Below, in pieces: positions 36,460-45,265 of a DNA stretch of 64,000 nucleotides (the stretch's first letter is position 1; every line of letters starts with the position of its first letter). The stretch spans positions 2,108,001-2,172,000 of the forward strand of contig NZ_CP059724.1 of the NCBI RefSeq assembly GCF_022369515.1, in the 5' to 3' direction. Both the position numbers and the translations under genes were made by a program. Below the pieces are notes generated by a model. The model had not been told where the DNA came from and did no database searches. It saw nothing but the letters and a program-made list of their open reading frames with translations. This DNA is from Paenibacillus sp. 19GGS1-52 (lineage in GTDB: Bacteria; Bacillota; Bacilli; Paenibacillales; Paenibacillaceae).

Positions 36460-37704
36460 TTAGTCCTGATTGGGGCCATGGCCTTGTTTTTTCGGATTCC
36501 ACCATACTTCTTCCAGTACCCGCATGGTATTGCCGCCGATGACTTTGGCGATATCGGTATCGGAATAGCCGTGTTTTACCAGCCAACGCACGATATTCGG
36601 GAAGCAATCACCGGGGTTCTCCAGACCTTGTACATATTCTACAGGCTCATAGGGCAGGTTGCCCTTAGAAGCGGAAAGTGACAGAGCCGAGGCTAGGGCT
36701 TTATGGATGGCGACATGGTCACCAAATAATGTATCTGGTCCAAAGGACACGTGGTCGATTCCCACCAGATTAACACAATATTCGAAATGCTCCATGAAAG
36801 ATTCAATATTATGGCGAGGATGATTTACAGTGAGAGTAGTATGTGGCGCGGCTTCAATGGCGACAACGCCTCCTTTGGCGGCGCAGGCTTTAATCACTTC
36901 ATCCGATTTCAAGCGCGCCGTATCCCATAGGGCACGTGCTCCTGCATGGGTAATGAAGATTGGCTTGTCGCTGTATTCAATGGTATCGAGGGATGTTTCT
37001 TCATTAGAATGTGAGACATCGATGACAATGCCTAATTTGTTCATACGGCGAACGGCTTGTTTGCCAAAAGCGGTCAGCCCGCCACTCTTCTCTTTGAGGC
37101 CCATGCCCAGGGCATTGCCCTCGCTATAGGCGATCCCCATGCAGCGAACACCGAAGCCGTAAAGAATATCCAGACGGTCGAGTTCATTCTCAATCATGGC
37201 CGCACCTTCAAGTGAAGGAACAAAGGCAACTTGCCCATTGTGTTTGGCTTTGTAGATATCATCTGTAGTCAAACCGACAATGACCATATCCTGATGGGCA
37301 ATATCGCTGAGTCGCATGCCAAGGTCATACAAGATGTCATCCCACTTCCAACCGCCGCGTGAGGTAATCATAGCTGTTCCATTCATCAGATTGTCGAATA
37401 CACAATCTAGTCCGGAACGGGCGAGCCCTTCATAGCCTGTGAAGTCGCGGCCCCAACGGCGGAATTCCAGAAAAGTGTTAAGGTCGACCGGTGCTTTGAA
37501 GGTATGTTCATGCAAGGAAATAACAATGTTATCCTGCATTAGCTTCTGAGCTCTTGCTTCCTCAGTTGCGGAGACCGGTATGATGTAATCCGGGAATAAA
37601 GTCGTTTCTTTAACAAGTTCGAAGGACTTGAAATCAACGCCAGCTTCAAGATATTGATAGGAGGTATAGCCACGATAGTTTTTCTTGTTCATTGGATAGG
37701 TCAC
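36460..37704 (-). CDS. Membrane dipeptidase family (peptidase M19) protein
   Basis: A 414-residue zinc amidohydrolase of the renal dipeptidase family M19. Metal-site stretches are ISLHEHTF (in place of the usual HxD), VPSLEGAAMIE, VIDVSHSNEETSLD and ITHAGARALWDTARLKSDE; the end has IGGNTMRVLEEVW. The family cleaves dipeptides, often with a D-residue, and some beta-lactam-like amides. It is likely co-transcribed with the alpha/beta hydrolase 14 bp upstream. It is longer at the N-terminus than most members. The start is uncertain: GTG 37704 or ATG 37692, both with weak sites. Confidence 0.82.
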   Translation of the reverse strand: MTYPMNKKNYRGYTSYQYLEAGVDFKSFELVKETTLFPDYIIPVSATEEARAQKLMQDNIVISLHEHTFKAPVDLNTFLEFRRWGRDFTGYEGLARSGLDCVFDNLMNGTAMITSRGGWKWDDILYDLGMRLSDIAHQDMVIVGLTTDDIYKAKHNGQVAFVPSLEGAAMIENELDRLDILYGFGVRCMGIAYSEGNALGMGLKEKSGGLTAFGKQAVRRMNKLGIVIDVSHSNEETSLDTIEYSDKPIFITHAGARALWDTARLKSDEVIKACAAKGGVVAIEAAPHTTLTVNHPRHNIESFMEHFEYCVNLVGIDHVSFGPDTLFGDHVAIHKALASALSLSASKGNLPYEPVEYVQGLENPGDCFPNIVRWLVKHGYSDTDIAKVIGGNTMRVLEEVWWNPKKQGHGPNQD

Positions 37705-37718
37705 TTCTCTTTCTGCTG

Positions 37719-38564
37719 TTAGAATGTGGGTGCTACTTGTTGGAGGAATTGGCGGACTTCTCCGAGGAATTTCTCGCGTTCCTCATTCTGTGGAGAATGA
37801 CCGCTGTTCTCGAATACGACTAATTTACTGTTAGGAATTTCGCTAGCGATTTCTTCTGAGGCTTCCAATGGAGTTATCCAGTCATGACGTCCACATAAGA
37901 CGAGTGTAGGCGCTTGGATCGTTTTCAACTTGTCCACCAGATTGTACTTCGGTTGATTTATAGAAAACGCCCAGTTATGGGTGTCGGCACGGAAAGTGAT
38001 GGAATCGAGATGATCATCTAAATCCTTTTGTGTGTAGGAGACCCAATAAAGCGGCAAAATAGCTTGATACATAGAACGAAACTCTTCATCATCCTTCACT
38101 TGCCCACCGAACAGGCGGTTAAGCATTTCCTGCGTAATTCCTGGCAGGCCGCTATCCATAGCACGTTTATGCGCGATGAATTGGAAAGCACTTGAAGCTG
38201 CCGTATCCCGCAGCACGACACCAGCTACACTCTCGGGATAATGAAGCGCGTATTCAAGCGCCAGAAACCCTCCATAAGAACCGCCGACTATAACAATTTT
38301 GTCGAGTCCAAGCTCTTGGCGGAGTGCTTCCGTATCTGCATTAAATTGTTCATGGCTGTAGGGCTCTGCGCCATCCGAATTTCCATTGCCTCGCTGATCA
38401 TAAGAAATTACTCGATAGCCTTCAGCGGCAAATGTGCCAAAGACATTGGCGTCGTCATGCCTACTACCCATTCCAGGGCCTCCATGAAGGGTAATGATTG
38501 CTGGACCGCTACCTTGATCCTCTACCCAGAGCGTAACCCCGTTGACAGTCAATTTTTTAAGCAT
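37719..38564 (-). CDS. Alpha/beta hydrolase, proline iminopeptidase-like
   Basis: A 281-residue alpha/beta-hydrolase-fold enzyme. It has the oxyanion HGGPGMGS, the DQRGNGNSD motif, the nucleophile elbow GGSYGG (Ser about 96), acid Asp in GRHDWITP and His in ENSGHSPQNE. This pattern matches proline iminopeptidases and related amino-acid amidases of family S33, which remove an N-terminal residue from small peptides. First gene of a two-gene unit with the M19 dipeptidase, divergent from the IclR-dpp operon. Confidence 0.85.
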   Translation of the reverse strand: MLKKLTVNGVTLWVEDQGSGPAIITLHGGPGMGSRHDDANVFGTFAAEGYRVISYDQRGNGNSDGAEPYSHEQFNADTEALRQELGLDKIVIVGGSYGGFLALEYALHYPESVAGVVLRDTAASSAFQFIAHKRAMDSGLPGITQEMLNRLFGGQVKDDEEFRSMYQAILPLYWVSYTQKDLDDHLDSITFRADTHNWAFSINQPKYNLVDKLKTIQAPTLVLCGRHDWITPLEASEEIASEIPNSKLVVFENSGHSPQNEEREKFLGEVRQFLQQVAPTF

Positions 38565-38613
38565 GTCAATTTACCTTCCTTTCATTTCAAATTTAAAATA
38601 AAACATGTTTGAT

Positions 38614-38646
38614 TGTAGTAAACTACATTTCTCATTTAATTGTCAA
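38614..38646 (-). promoter_or_regulatory. TTGACA box and inverted repeat upstream of the peptidase genes
   Basis: On the minus strand a TTGACA (38641-38646) is followed by a palindrome TGTAGTTTACTACA (38614-38627) in the -10 region. The -10 itself is unclear. The palindrome could be an operator. Confidence 0.4.
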
Positions 38647-38715
38647 CTTATCTAACTCTATTTGTCGATTATTGTTGAAAATGAGGGGAAAAACACAAAA
38701 TATTATAAATATTGT

Positions 38716-38778
38716 TTGACTAAATCAAATGAGTGCATATACAATAGACAAAAATGATTTAAATTTTAATCATTTTGT
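38716..38778 (+). promoter_or_regulatory. Promoter and palindromic operator of the IclR-dpp operon
   Basis: TTGACT (38716-38721), an 18-bp spacer and TACAAT (38740-38745) form a promoter. Directly after it, ACAAAAATGATT (38749-38760) and AATCATTTTGT (38768-38778) make an almost perfect palindrome over the expected transcription start. IclR proteins often bind such sites in their own promoters. Confidence 0.65.
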
Positions 38779-38831
38779 AATATTTTCTAACTAGATATGT
38801 AATGTTTAATAACAAATGAAGGGGGGAGCAT

Positions 38832-39650
38832 ATGACTAAAATTGAAACGGCTGTTGTAGAAGGTAAGTCAGTGGAATCGCGTTATACCATCGAGTCGGTG
38901 ATGAAAACACTGCAGATATTGTTTTCATTTTGCGAACCACCTTATCGATTCAGTATTGGAGAATTAGAAGAGGTAACGGGATTGTCTAAGAATCAGATCT
39001 TCCGGAGTCTGAAATCATTGGAGGAATTCGGCATGCTGCGGATGGAACCTGACGGATTTTATGTGGTCACAGCTATGGCTTACAATCTGGCTGTTGCCGC
39101 AGAACCGGATGCGCCGCTTGAAGAAGTGGCTCCACCCATTATGGAGCAATTGCAGCAAGAGACGGGTGAAACGGTTAATCTGTGTATCCTGTTTGAAGGA
39201 CAATCTACCATTATAGCCCGGCGTCACAGTAAACAAGGTGTACGTTTAATGTCCCGGCTGGGGCACAGAACACCGCTTATCGCCGGAGCGGGTCCTAAAG
39301 CCATGCTTGCTTTTCTGTCTGTAGAGGAACAGGAAAAAGAGCTTGGGATGATGCCTTTTTATCAGAAACAGACCCCTAAAACAGAAGTGAATCCTAATGT
39401 ATTGCGAGTGGAATTGCAAGAAACCCGCAAACGTGGGTACAGCATCAGCCTCGAGGATTTTGAGCTGGGAGCGATCGGTGTCGGGGCCCCGATTTTTGAT
39501 AAGGCAGGTAATGTAGTGGGAGCAATCAGCGCCGGTGGCCCTATCAGCCGGGTGAATCCGGATGATCTTTCCGGGTTCGGACAGATGACCCTTGAGGCGG
39601 CAGGCAAGATTTCAAGAATCCTCGGATACATTCCGAGAAGCGGAAAATAA
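38832..39650 (+). CDS. IclR-family transcriptional regulator
   Basis: A 272-residue IclR protein: winged helix (YTIESVMKTLQILFSF, FSIGELEEVTGLSKNQIFRSLKSLEE) and effector domain (LCILFEGQSTIIARRHSKQG, APIFDKAGNVVGAISAGGP). It lies 37 bp before the peptide-binding protein gene, so it is part of the transport operon, and is divergent from the peptidase pair. GGGGGGAGC precedes the ATG. IclR regulation of a peptide transporter is uncommon; the inducer is probably a specific small amide or peptide. Confidence 0.92.
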   Translation: MTKIETAVVEGKSVESRYTIESVMKTLQILFSFCEPPYRFSIGELEEVTGLSKNQIFRSLKSLEEFGMLRMEPDGFYVVTAMAYNLAVAAEPDAPLEEVAPPIMEQLQQETGETVNLCILFEGQSTIIARRHSKQGVRLMSRLGHRTPLIAGAGPKAMLAFLSVEEQEKELGMMPFYQKQTPKTEVNPNVLRVELQETRKRGYSISLEDFELGAIGVGAPIFDKAGNVVGAISAGGPISRVNPDDLSGFGQMTLEAAGKISRILGYIPRSGK

Positions 39651-39687
39651 ATAACACGTTTGCATATCTAAGGAGGTCACTCGCTTT

Positions 39688-41358
39688 ATGAAAACAACGA
39701 GATCATTCTTTAACATTTTGTACATCGGTATTTTGGCCGTCATACTGGTTATATCTGGTTGTTCTTCGAGCAATAACAAAGCCAATGAAGTGACTCCAAC
39801 CAATGCAAATGCCGGGTCCGGCAATGCAGCTACGCCGACAGCCAGCGCAGGCACTGGCAATACTAACGCGACGATCACAATGGCCACTGTTGCGGACCCC
39901 AACTTCAATCCCTGGTCACCAACCGGATTCGTGGAATCAGAGCCAATTACGGAACTGTTGTTCAGCGGGTTGACGAAATGGGGCTTGGATTATCAACCAG
40001 CACCCTCGCTTGCCACCGATTGGACACCTTCCGAAGATGGATTAACTTGGATTATCAATCTGCGTGATGATGTTAAATGGTCTGATGGAGAGGCATTTAC
40101 GGCAGATGATGTTGTCTATACCTTCAATAAGATCGTTCTGAACAAAGATTTAGGGGCAGCGAACTCTTCGAACTTCGTTGCTGTCAAAGAAGTCACTAAA
40201 GTGAGCGATACTCAGGTAAAGTTTGTGCTGACACAGCCATGGTCTTCACTGCCGAATTATCTGGCCTGGTTTGCCAAGATTCTTCCGGAGCATATTTTCG
40301 CAGGACATGATAACCCGTGGGAACTGACTTCCTTCAATAAAGAGAATCCGGTTGGCACGGGTGCATACGTCTTGGCGAAGTACAGCCCAGGCCAATCCGT
40401 CGAACTGGAGCGTAATCCAGACTTTTTCGAAGGAAAGGCCAATATCGCTAAAATCGTCTTTCAAATTGTTCCCGATATGAACAGCCAGGTTGCCCAGATG
40501 ATGTCTGGTTCGCTGTCGCTGTTAACTGTGGAGGACCCGAACCTGCTCGACAAACTGAAGGCGAATGCGAATCTGACGGTTAGTGAAGTGTCTGATAATA
40601 ACTATTATTGGGCGGCGGTCAATCAAAGACAAGATCGCTTTAAGGACGTAAAAGTGCGTCAAGCACTCTTGTATGCTATCGACCGTGACGCGATTATCAC
40701 CGGTGTACTGAAGGGTTACGGTAAACCGGCAACCGGTCCGATCGCTCCGCTGCAAGAGAAGTATTACGACAGTAATGTAAAGACTTATGAATATGATCCG
40801 GCAAAAGCTAAAGAACTCCTGAAAGAAGCGGGTTATGAGGAAGGCTCGGATGGTTTCATGCAGAAAGACGGGAAAGTATTCGAGCTCAATATGCCAGCAG
40901 GGCAATATGGTGTTCTTTTGCAAACTTCTCAGTTGGTTCAGCAGTATTGGGAGGCCATTGGCATCAAGGTTGACCTGAAGGTGATGGATTGGAATACCTA
41001 TGTGGAGAAGGTTGTGCAAAATCATGAATTCGATGCCACGATTGCCTGGTGGCGTGCGCCAGTAGATCCCGATGTTCTAGCTTACTATCACTCGAACGCT
41101 GTGGATAAAGGCAACAATATTCCGGGTTACAGCAATCCTGCCATGGACAAGCTGCTGGAAGACGGCCGCAAAGCATCGACGGATGAAGAGAGAGTGAAGA
41201 TCTACAATCAAGTCCAAGAATTAACGGCCGAAGAGCTTCCCTATCTGTATTTGTGGAATCCAAACATAGCTATTGCTACTCAAAAAAGTCTTGTAGTACC
41301 ACCAGCTTCTATCGCTGTTGCAGAAAACCATGTTACAGAATGGACCGTTCAAGAGTAA
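39688..41358 (+). CDS. Dipeptide/oligopeptide-binding lipoprotein (SBP family 5)
   Basis: A 556-residue family 5 solute-binding lipoprotein with lipobox VISGC followed by an Asn/Thr/Gly/Ala-rich linker. Diagnostic stretches are NLRDDVKWSDGEAFTADDVV, PVGTGAYVL and VRQALLYAIDRDAIITGVL. It binds peptides or peptide-like ligands (some members take nickel, heme or glutathione). AAGGAGGT lies before the ATG. It heads the five transporter genes. Confidence 0.93.
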   Translation: MKTTRSFFNILYIGILAVILVISGCSSSNNKANEVTPTNANAGSGNAATPTASAGTGNTNATITMATVADPNFNPWSPTGFVESEPITELLFSGLTKWGLDYQPAPSLATDWTPSEDGLTWIINLRDDVKWSDGEAFTADDVVYTFNKIVLNKDLGAANSSNFVAVKEVTKVSDTQVKFVLTQPWSSLPNYLAWFAKILPEHIFAGHDNPWELTSFNKENPVGTGAYVLAKYSPGQSVELERNPDFFEGKANIAKIVFQIVPDMNSQVAQMMSGSLSLLTVEDPNLLDKLKANANLTVSEVSDNNYYWAAVNQRQDRFKDVKVRQALLYAIDRDAIITGVLKGYGKPATGPIAPLQEKYYDSNVKTYEYDPAKAKELLKEAGYEEGSDGFMQKDGKVFELNMPAGQYGVLLQTSQLVQQYWEAIGIKVDLKVMDWNTYVEKVVQNHEFDATIAWWRAPVDPDVLAYYHSNAVDKGNNIPGYSNPAMDKLLEDGRKASTDEERVKIYNQVQELTAEELPYLYLWNPNIAIATQKSLVVPPASIAVAENHVTEWTVQE

Positions 41359-41430
41359 AAGTACTTTCTGGTCACGGGTGTGGAGGAAGCTATTTCTTTA
41401 CGCCCGTGGAAGAAAGGGAGGAGGCACCTT

Positions 41431-42375
41431 ATGTCCCGATTTTTAGTGATGCGGATAGGTCAGGGATTTCTTACCTTATTTCTCGTTTCGATTTTGACCT
41501 TTTTTCTAATCAATCTGGCTCCCGGGGGGCCTTCGGCAATCATGAGCTTTGGAGCCACTGATGAGCAGCGGCAAGCGCTGATCAAGCAGCTTGGCATGGA
41601 TAAACCAGTCGTGGAAAGATATGCAGATTGGCTTGGCGGTGTCGTCCAGGGCGATCTTGGCAACTCGCTCGACTCCCAGCAGCCGGTATCCACTCTGCTT
41701 GCAGAACGATTTCCTAATACGCTTATTCTGGCTGGTGGAACACTCATCTTTACTTTGGTCATCGGCATTCCACTCGGTGTATATGCAGCGGTTAAAAGAG
41801 GGAGTTGGGTCGATCGGGTGATTACCTTTTTCTCTACTTTCGGTATGGCCGTCCCTGAGTTCTGGTTGGGAATTCTGCTGGTTATTGTGTTTGCTGTAAT
41901 CTATCCGGTATTTCCTGCTTCCGGCATGGCGATTGCAGGCGGTGATTTTGCTTTTGGGGATCTGTTTAGACATATGGTGCTCCCGGTGCTGACTCTATCC
42001 ATCCTGATGCTGCCGAATATCATCCGATTCACTCGTTCGGCCATGGTCGATGTCATTGATCTGGACTATGTACGGACAGCAAGAGCAAAGGGACTTCGTA
42101 GCTTCAGTGTTTTTTTCAAACATGCACTTCGCAACGCGCTCGTTCCGATCGCTTCGATTATCGGGCTGATCATTCCGATTTTGCTCGGTGGGGCAGTCGT
42201 TGTGGAGAATGTTTTTGGCTGGCCGGGCATGGGCCGTCTAGCCGTTCAGGCCGCGGTTAATCGTGATTATACAATGGTAATGGGCGTTACCATGCTGGTT
42301 GGTACTATAGTAATTGTTACCAATATTATAACGGATCTGTTATATACCATTCTGGATCCGAGGATTCGCTTATGA
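41431..42375 (+). CDS. dppB: Peptide ABC transporter permease (DppB type)
   Basis: A 314-residue membrane permease with six transmembrane segments. It has the DppB/OppB N-terminus FLVMRIGQGFLTLFLVSILT and the EAA loop DYVRTARAKGLRSFSVFFKHALRNA. ATG 41431 is chosen for the AAAGGGAGGAG site upstream. Its stop overlaps the next start (ATGA). Confidence 0.93.
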   Translation: MSRFLVMRIGQGFLTLFLVSILTFFLINLAPGGPSAIMSFGATDEQRQALIKQLGMDKPVVERYADWLGGVVQGDLGNSLDSQQPVSTLLAERFPNTLILAGGTLIFTLVIGIPLGVYAAVKRGSWVDRVITFFSTFGMAVPEFWLGILLVIVFAVIYPVFPASGMAIAGGDFAFGDLFRHMVLPVLTLSILMLPNIIRFTRSAMVDVIDLDYVRTARAKGLRSFSVFFKHALRNALVPIASIIGLIIPILLGGAVVVENVFGWPGMGRLAVQAAVNRDYTMVMGVTMLVGTIVIVTNIITDLLYTILDPRIRL

Positions 42376-43268
42376 CTAAACCAGCTATTGTAAAAGGGGA
42401 AACTTATAGTCCCGTAGCTTCTGCAGCGCCTAGCAGAGTGCGGAATTTCCTGAAAACATTCAAAAACCTGTCTATACTCGGTAAGATTGCTGTCTTTTAT
42501 TTACTATTCATTTATTTATTAGTCGCTCTGGGCCCGTTCATACTAAGCCATTCTCCAACGCAAACGGACCCAATCTCGGCTACACAACCCGCGAGTGCGC
42601 TGCACTGGATGGGAACGGATGAGCTCGGCCGCGATGAATTGTCGCGACTTGTCGCCGGTGGGAAAATTACACTGCTTGTAGGTCTTGCGGCGATGGTATT
42701 TGCTGTTGTGGTCGGCGGATTAATGGGCTCGATTGCCGGTTTCTTTGGTGGCACCACGGAGTATTTGATTATGCGGATCGTAGATATGATGCTGTCGATT
42801 CCGTCATTTTTTCTGATTCTGATAATTGTTACGTCTTTTGGCAACAGCGCACAGGTGATTATTTTCTCTGTAGGGCTGACCTATTGGCCTCAGATGGCTC
42901 GTATCGTTCATGCTGAAGTGTTGAAATGGCGCAGCAGCAGTCTTGTTGAGGCGGAAATCACACTTGGAGCTAGCCCTTGGCGTATTTTGTTCAGGCATAT
43001 TATCCCACAGACCTACTCTTCCATAATCGTGCTGGCCACACTTGGTATCGGCTGGGCGATACTGGCGGAATCAGGACTCTCTTATTTGGGACTTGGCATT
43101 CAGCCACCGCTTGCGTCCTGGGGCAATATGCTCCAGAATTCCCAGAATTACATTTGGACTTCGCCCGTTTTGGCTGTTTACCCGGGTGTGCTGATTTTGC
43201 TGACAGTGTTGGCTTTTAGTGTGCTGGGCGAATCGCTGCGCGATGTTCTGGATCCAAAATTGAAGTGA
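42372..43268 (+). CDS. dppC: Peptide ABC transporter permease (DppC type)
   Basis: A 298-residue permease. It has the N-terminal LGKIAVFYLLFIYLLVALGP helix, the HWMGTDELGRDELSRLVAG motif found in DppC/OppC proteins, and the EAA loop VEAEITLGASPWRILFRHII. It is translationally coupled to the preceding gene by a 4-bp overlap. Confidence 0.93.
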   Translation: MTKPAIVKGETYSPVASAAPSRVRNFLKTFKNLSILGKIAVFYLLFIYLLVALGPFILSHSPTQTDPISATQPASALHWMGTDELGRDELSRLVAGGKITLLVGLAAMVFAVVVGGLMGSIAGFFGGTTEYLIMRIVDMMLSIPSFFLILIIVTSFGNSAQVIIFSVGLTYWPQMARIVHAEVLKWRSSSLVEAEITLGASPWRILFRHIIPQTYSSIIVLATLGIGWAILAESGLSYLGLGIQPPLASWGNMLQNSQNYIWTSPVLAVYPGVLILLTVLAFSVLGESLRDVLDPKLK

Positions 43269-43292
43269 TAATTCTGAAAGGAGGGGGTTGTC

Positions 43293-44276
43293 ATGGCAAA
43301 AAAACTGATGGAAATTCGTAACCTGAAAACCTACTTTCGGACGAAGAATGCGGTCATTCGTGCTGTGGATGGCATTGACCTTGAAATAGATGAAGGGCAA
43401 ATTGTCTGTATAGTAGGTGAATCGGGGAGCGGTAAAAGTATCACCTCGCTATCCATTATGCAGTTGCTCCCCAAACCGGGGGGGAACATCGTCGAAGGTG
43501 AGGTGAGATTTGAAGGCGTAGATCTAACCAAGCTGTCGGATAAGAAGATGGCTGACATTCGGGGCGACCGGATTTCGATGATCTTTCAGGAACCAATGAC
43601 TGCACTGAACCCTGTCATGAAAGTAGGTGAGCAGATTGCAGAAGTACTCCTGCGTCACCGTCATCTATCCCGTAAAGAAGCTCATATGAAGGCTGTAGAC
43701 ATGCTCCAATTTGTCGGTGTTCCGCGTCCGGAGCAAATCGTCAAGGAATATCCCCATCAGCTGTCCGGAGGCATGCGCCAGCGGGTGATGATCGCAATGG
43801 CGATGGTCTGCGAACCGAAGTTACTGATTGCGGATGAACCTACCACAGCCCTGGATGTTACCATTCAGATTCAGGTGCTGGAATTGATGAAGAAAATGCG
43901 GGATGAGTTGAACACCTCTATTATTCTGATTACTCATGACTTGGGCGTTGTTGCAGAGATGGCGGATCATGTTGTTGTCATGTATGCCGGACAGGTTGTG
44001 GAGAACGTGCATGCGGATGTTATTTTCGAAATGCCGCTGCACCCGTATACAAAGGCACTGCTCGCCTCGATACCTTTATTGGAAGACGAGAAGGATGTGC
44101 TGTATTCGATCCCGGGAACGGTTCCGAGCGCCGCTGCGTTTCCTCCCGGCTGCCGTTTTGCGGACCGCTGCGATTCTGTGCAGTCGGCTTGTAAAGAGAA
44201 GCTGCCAGAATTACGGGAAGTAAGGCCGGGGCATTTTGTCCGCTGTATTCTCGTAGAGAAAGGTGTGGAAGCATGA
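43293..44276 (+). CDS. dppD: Peptide ABC transporter ATPase (DppD type)
   Basis: A 327-residue ABC ATPase with Walker A GESGSGKS, signature LSGGMRQRV, Walker [14 protein letters not shown] and the H-loop ITHDLGVV. The C-terminal oligopeptide-transporter extension has cysteines ([17 protein letters not shown]) that may bind an Fe-S cluster in this family. AAAGGAGGGGG precedes the ATG. It overlaps the next gene by 4 bp. Confidence 0.95.
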   Translation: MAKKLMEIRNLKTYFRTKNAVIRAVDGIDLEIDEGQIVCIVGESGSGKSITSLSIMQLLPKPGGNIVEGEVRFEGVDLTKLSDKKMADIRGDRISMIFQEPMTALNPVMKVGEQIAEVLLRHRHLSRKEAHMKAVDMLQFVGVPRPEQIVKEYPHQLSGGMRQRVMIAMAMVCEPKLLIADEPTTALDVTIQIQVLELMKKMRDELNTSIILITHDLGVVAEMADHVVVMYAGQVVENVHADVIFEMPLHPYTKALLASIPLLEDEKDVLYSIPGTVPSAAAFPPGCRFADRCDSVQSACKEKLPELREVRPGHFVRCILVEKGVEA

Positions 44277-45241
44277 AAGAGCCTTTATTGGAAGTCAGCA
44301 ACCTGAAAAAGTATTTTCCGATCAAATCGCCTTTCCTTCGTCGGACTGTCGGCCAAGTGAAAGCTGTAGATGGCATATCGTTTGCGTTGAACTCCGGTGA
44401 AACACTCGGTATCGTCGGAGAATCTGGCTGTGGGAAATCGACGATGGGCCGGATGATCATGCGAGTGACGGAACCGACGGAAGGCTCTATCCTATTTGCG
44501 GGTCAGGATATTGCGGCTATGAACCCATCCAGCTTACGGAAGATGCGCAGAGATTTCCAAATGGTGTTTCAGGACCCTTATTCGTCGCTGAACCACAAAA
44601 TGACGATCCACGACCTGCTCGCCGAGCCCTTCCGTATACACGGCATATTGTCTTCCAAATCGGATATGGATGCCGAAGTCAGTCGGTTGCTAGAGACGGT
44701 TGGCCTGCGGGCAGAGAATCGTTTCCGGTATCCCCACGAATTCTCAGGCGGTCAACGCCAGCGGATCGGCATCGCCCGTGCGCTTGCACTGAATCCGAAG
44801 CTGATTGTGGCGGATGAGGCGGTATCGGCGCTGGACGTTTCGATTCAATCACAAATATTGAATCTTATGGTCGAGCTCAGGCAGAAATTTAATCTTTCGT
44901 ATATCTTCATTTCGCATAATCTAGCTGTAGTCAAACATATTAGCGACCGAGTGGGTGTGATGTACCTGGGAAATATGGTCGAGATCGCATCCAAAAAAAG
45001 CTTGTTTGACAAGCCTCTGCATCCTTACACCCAGGCGTTGCTGTCTGCGGCTCCGCAGCCGAAACGGTCCGGGCAACGTGAGCGGATTGTTCTGCAGGGT
45101 GATGTGCCAAGTCCAGCTAATCCACCGCATGGCTGTCCATTCCATACGCGCTGTCCCCAAGCATTCGCCCGTTGTGCTGCTGAGCGTCCAGTGTTGAAGG
45201 AAGTTGGTCCAGATCACCAGGTGGCCTGCTTTTTATATTAA
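44273..45241 (+). CDS. dppF: Peptide ABC transporter ATPase (DppF type)
   Basis: A 322-residue ABC ATPase with Walker A GESGCGKS, signature FSGGQRQRIGIARAL, Walker B LIVADEAVSALDV and H-loop ISHNLAVV, plus the C-terminal extension PPHGCPFHTRCPQAFARC. Walker B reads DEAVSALD, as is usual for DppF. It completes a full DppABCDF-type importer. Confidence 0.95.
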   Translation: MKEPLLEVSNLKKYFPIKSPFLRRTVGQVKAVDGISFALNSGETLGIVGESGCGKSTMGRMIMRVTEPTEGSILFAGQDIAAMNPSSLRKMRRDFQMVFQDPYSSLNHKMTIHDLLAEPFRIHGILSSKSDMDAEVSRLLETVGLRAENRFRYPHEFSGGQRQRIGIARALALNPKLIVADEAVSALDVSIQSQILNLMVELRQKFNLSYIFISHNLAVVKHISDRVGVMYLGNMVEIASKKSLFDKPLHPYTQALLSAAPQPKRSGQRERIVLQGDVPSPANPPHGCPFHTRCPQAFARCAAERPVLKEVGPDHQVACFLY

Positions 45242-45265
45242 GCTAAGTATAGGGAGGCGGCACGG

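Noticed and set aside
40522..41025. 167-residue open frame on the minus strand
   Set aside because: Antisense to the peptide-binding lipoprotein gene; composition is that of a shadow frame.
41506..41973. 155-residue open frame on the minus strand
   Set aside because: Antisense to dppB, with no plausible motif or ribosome binding site.
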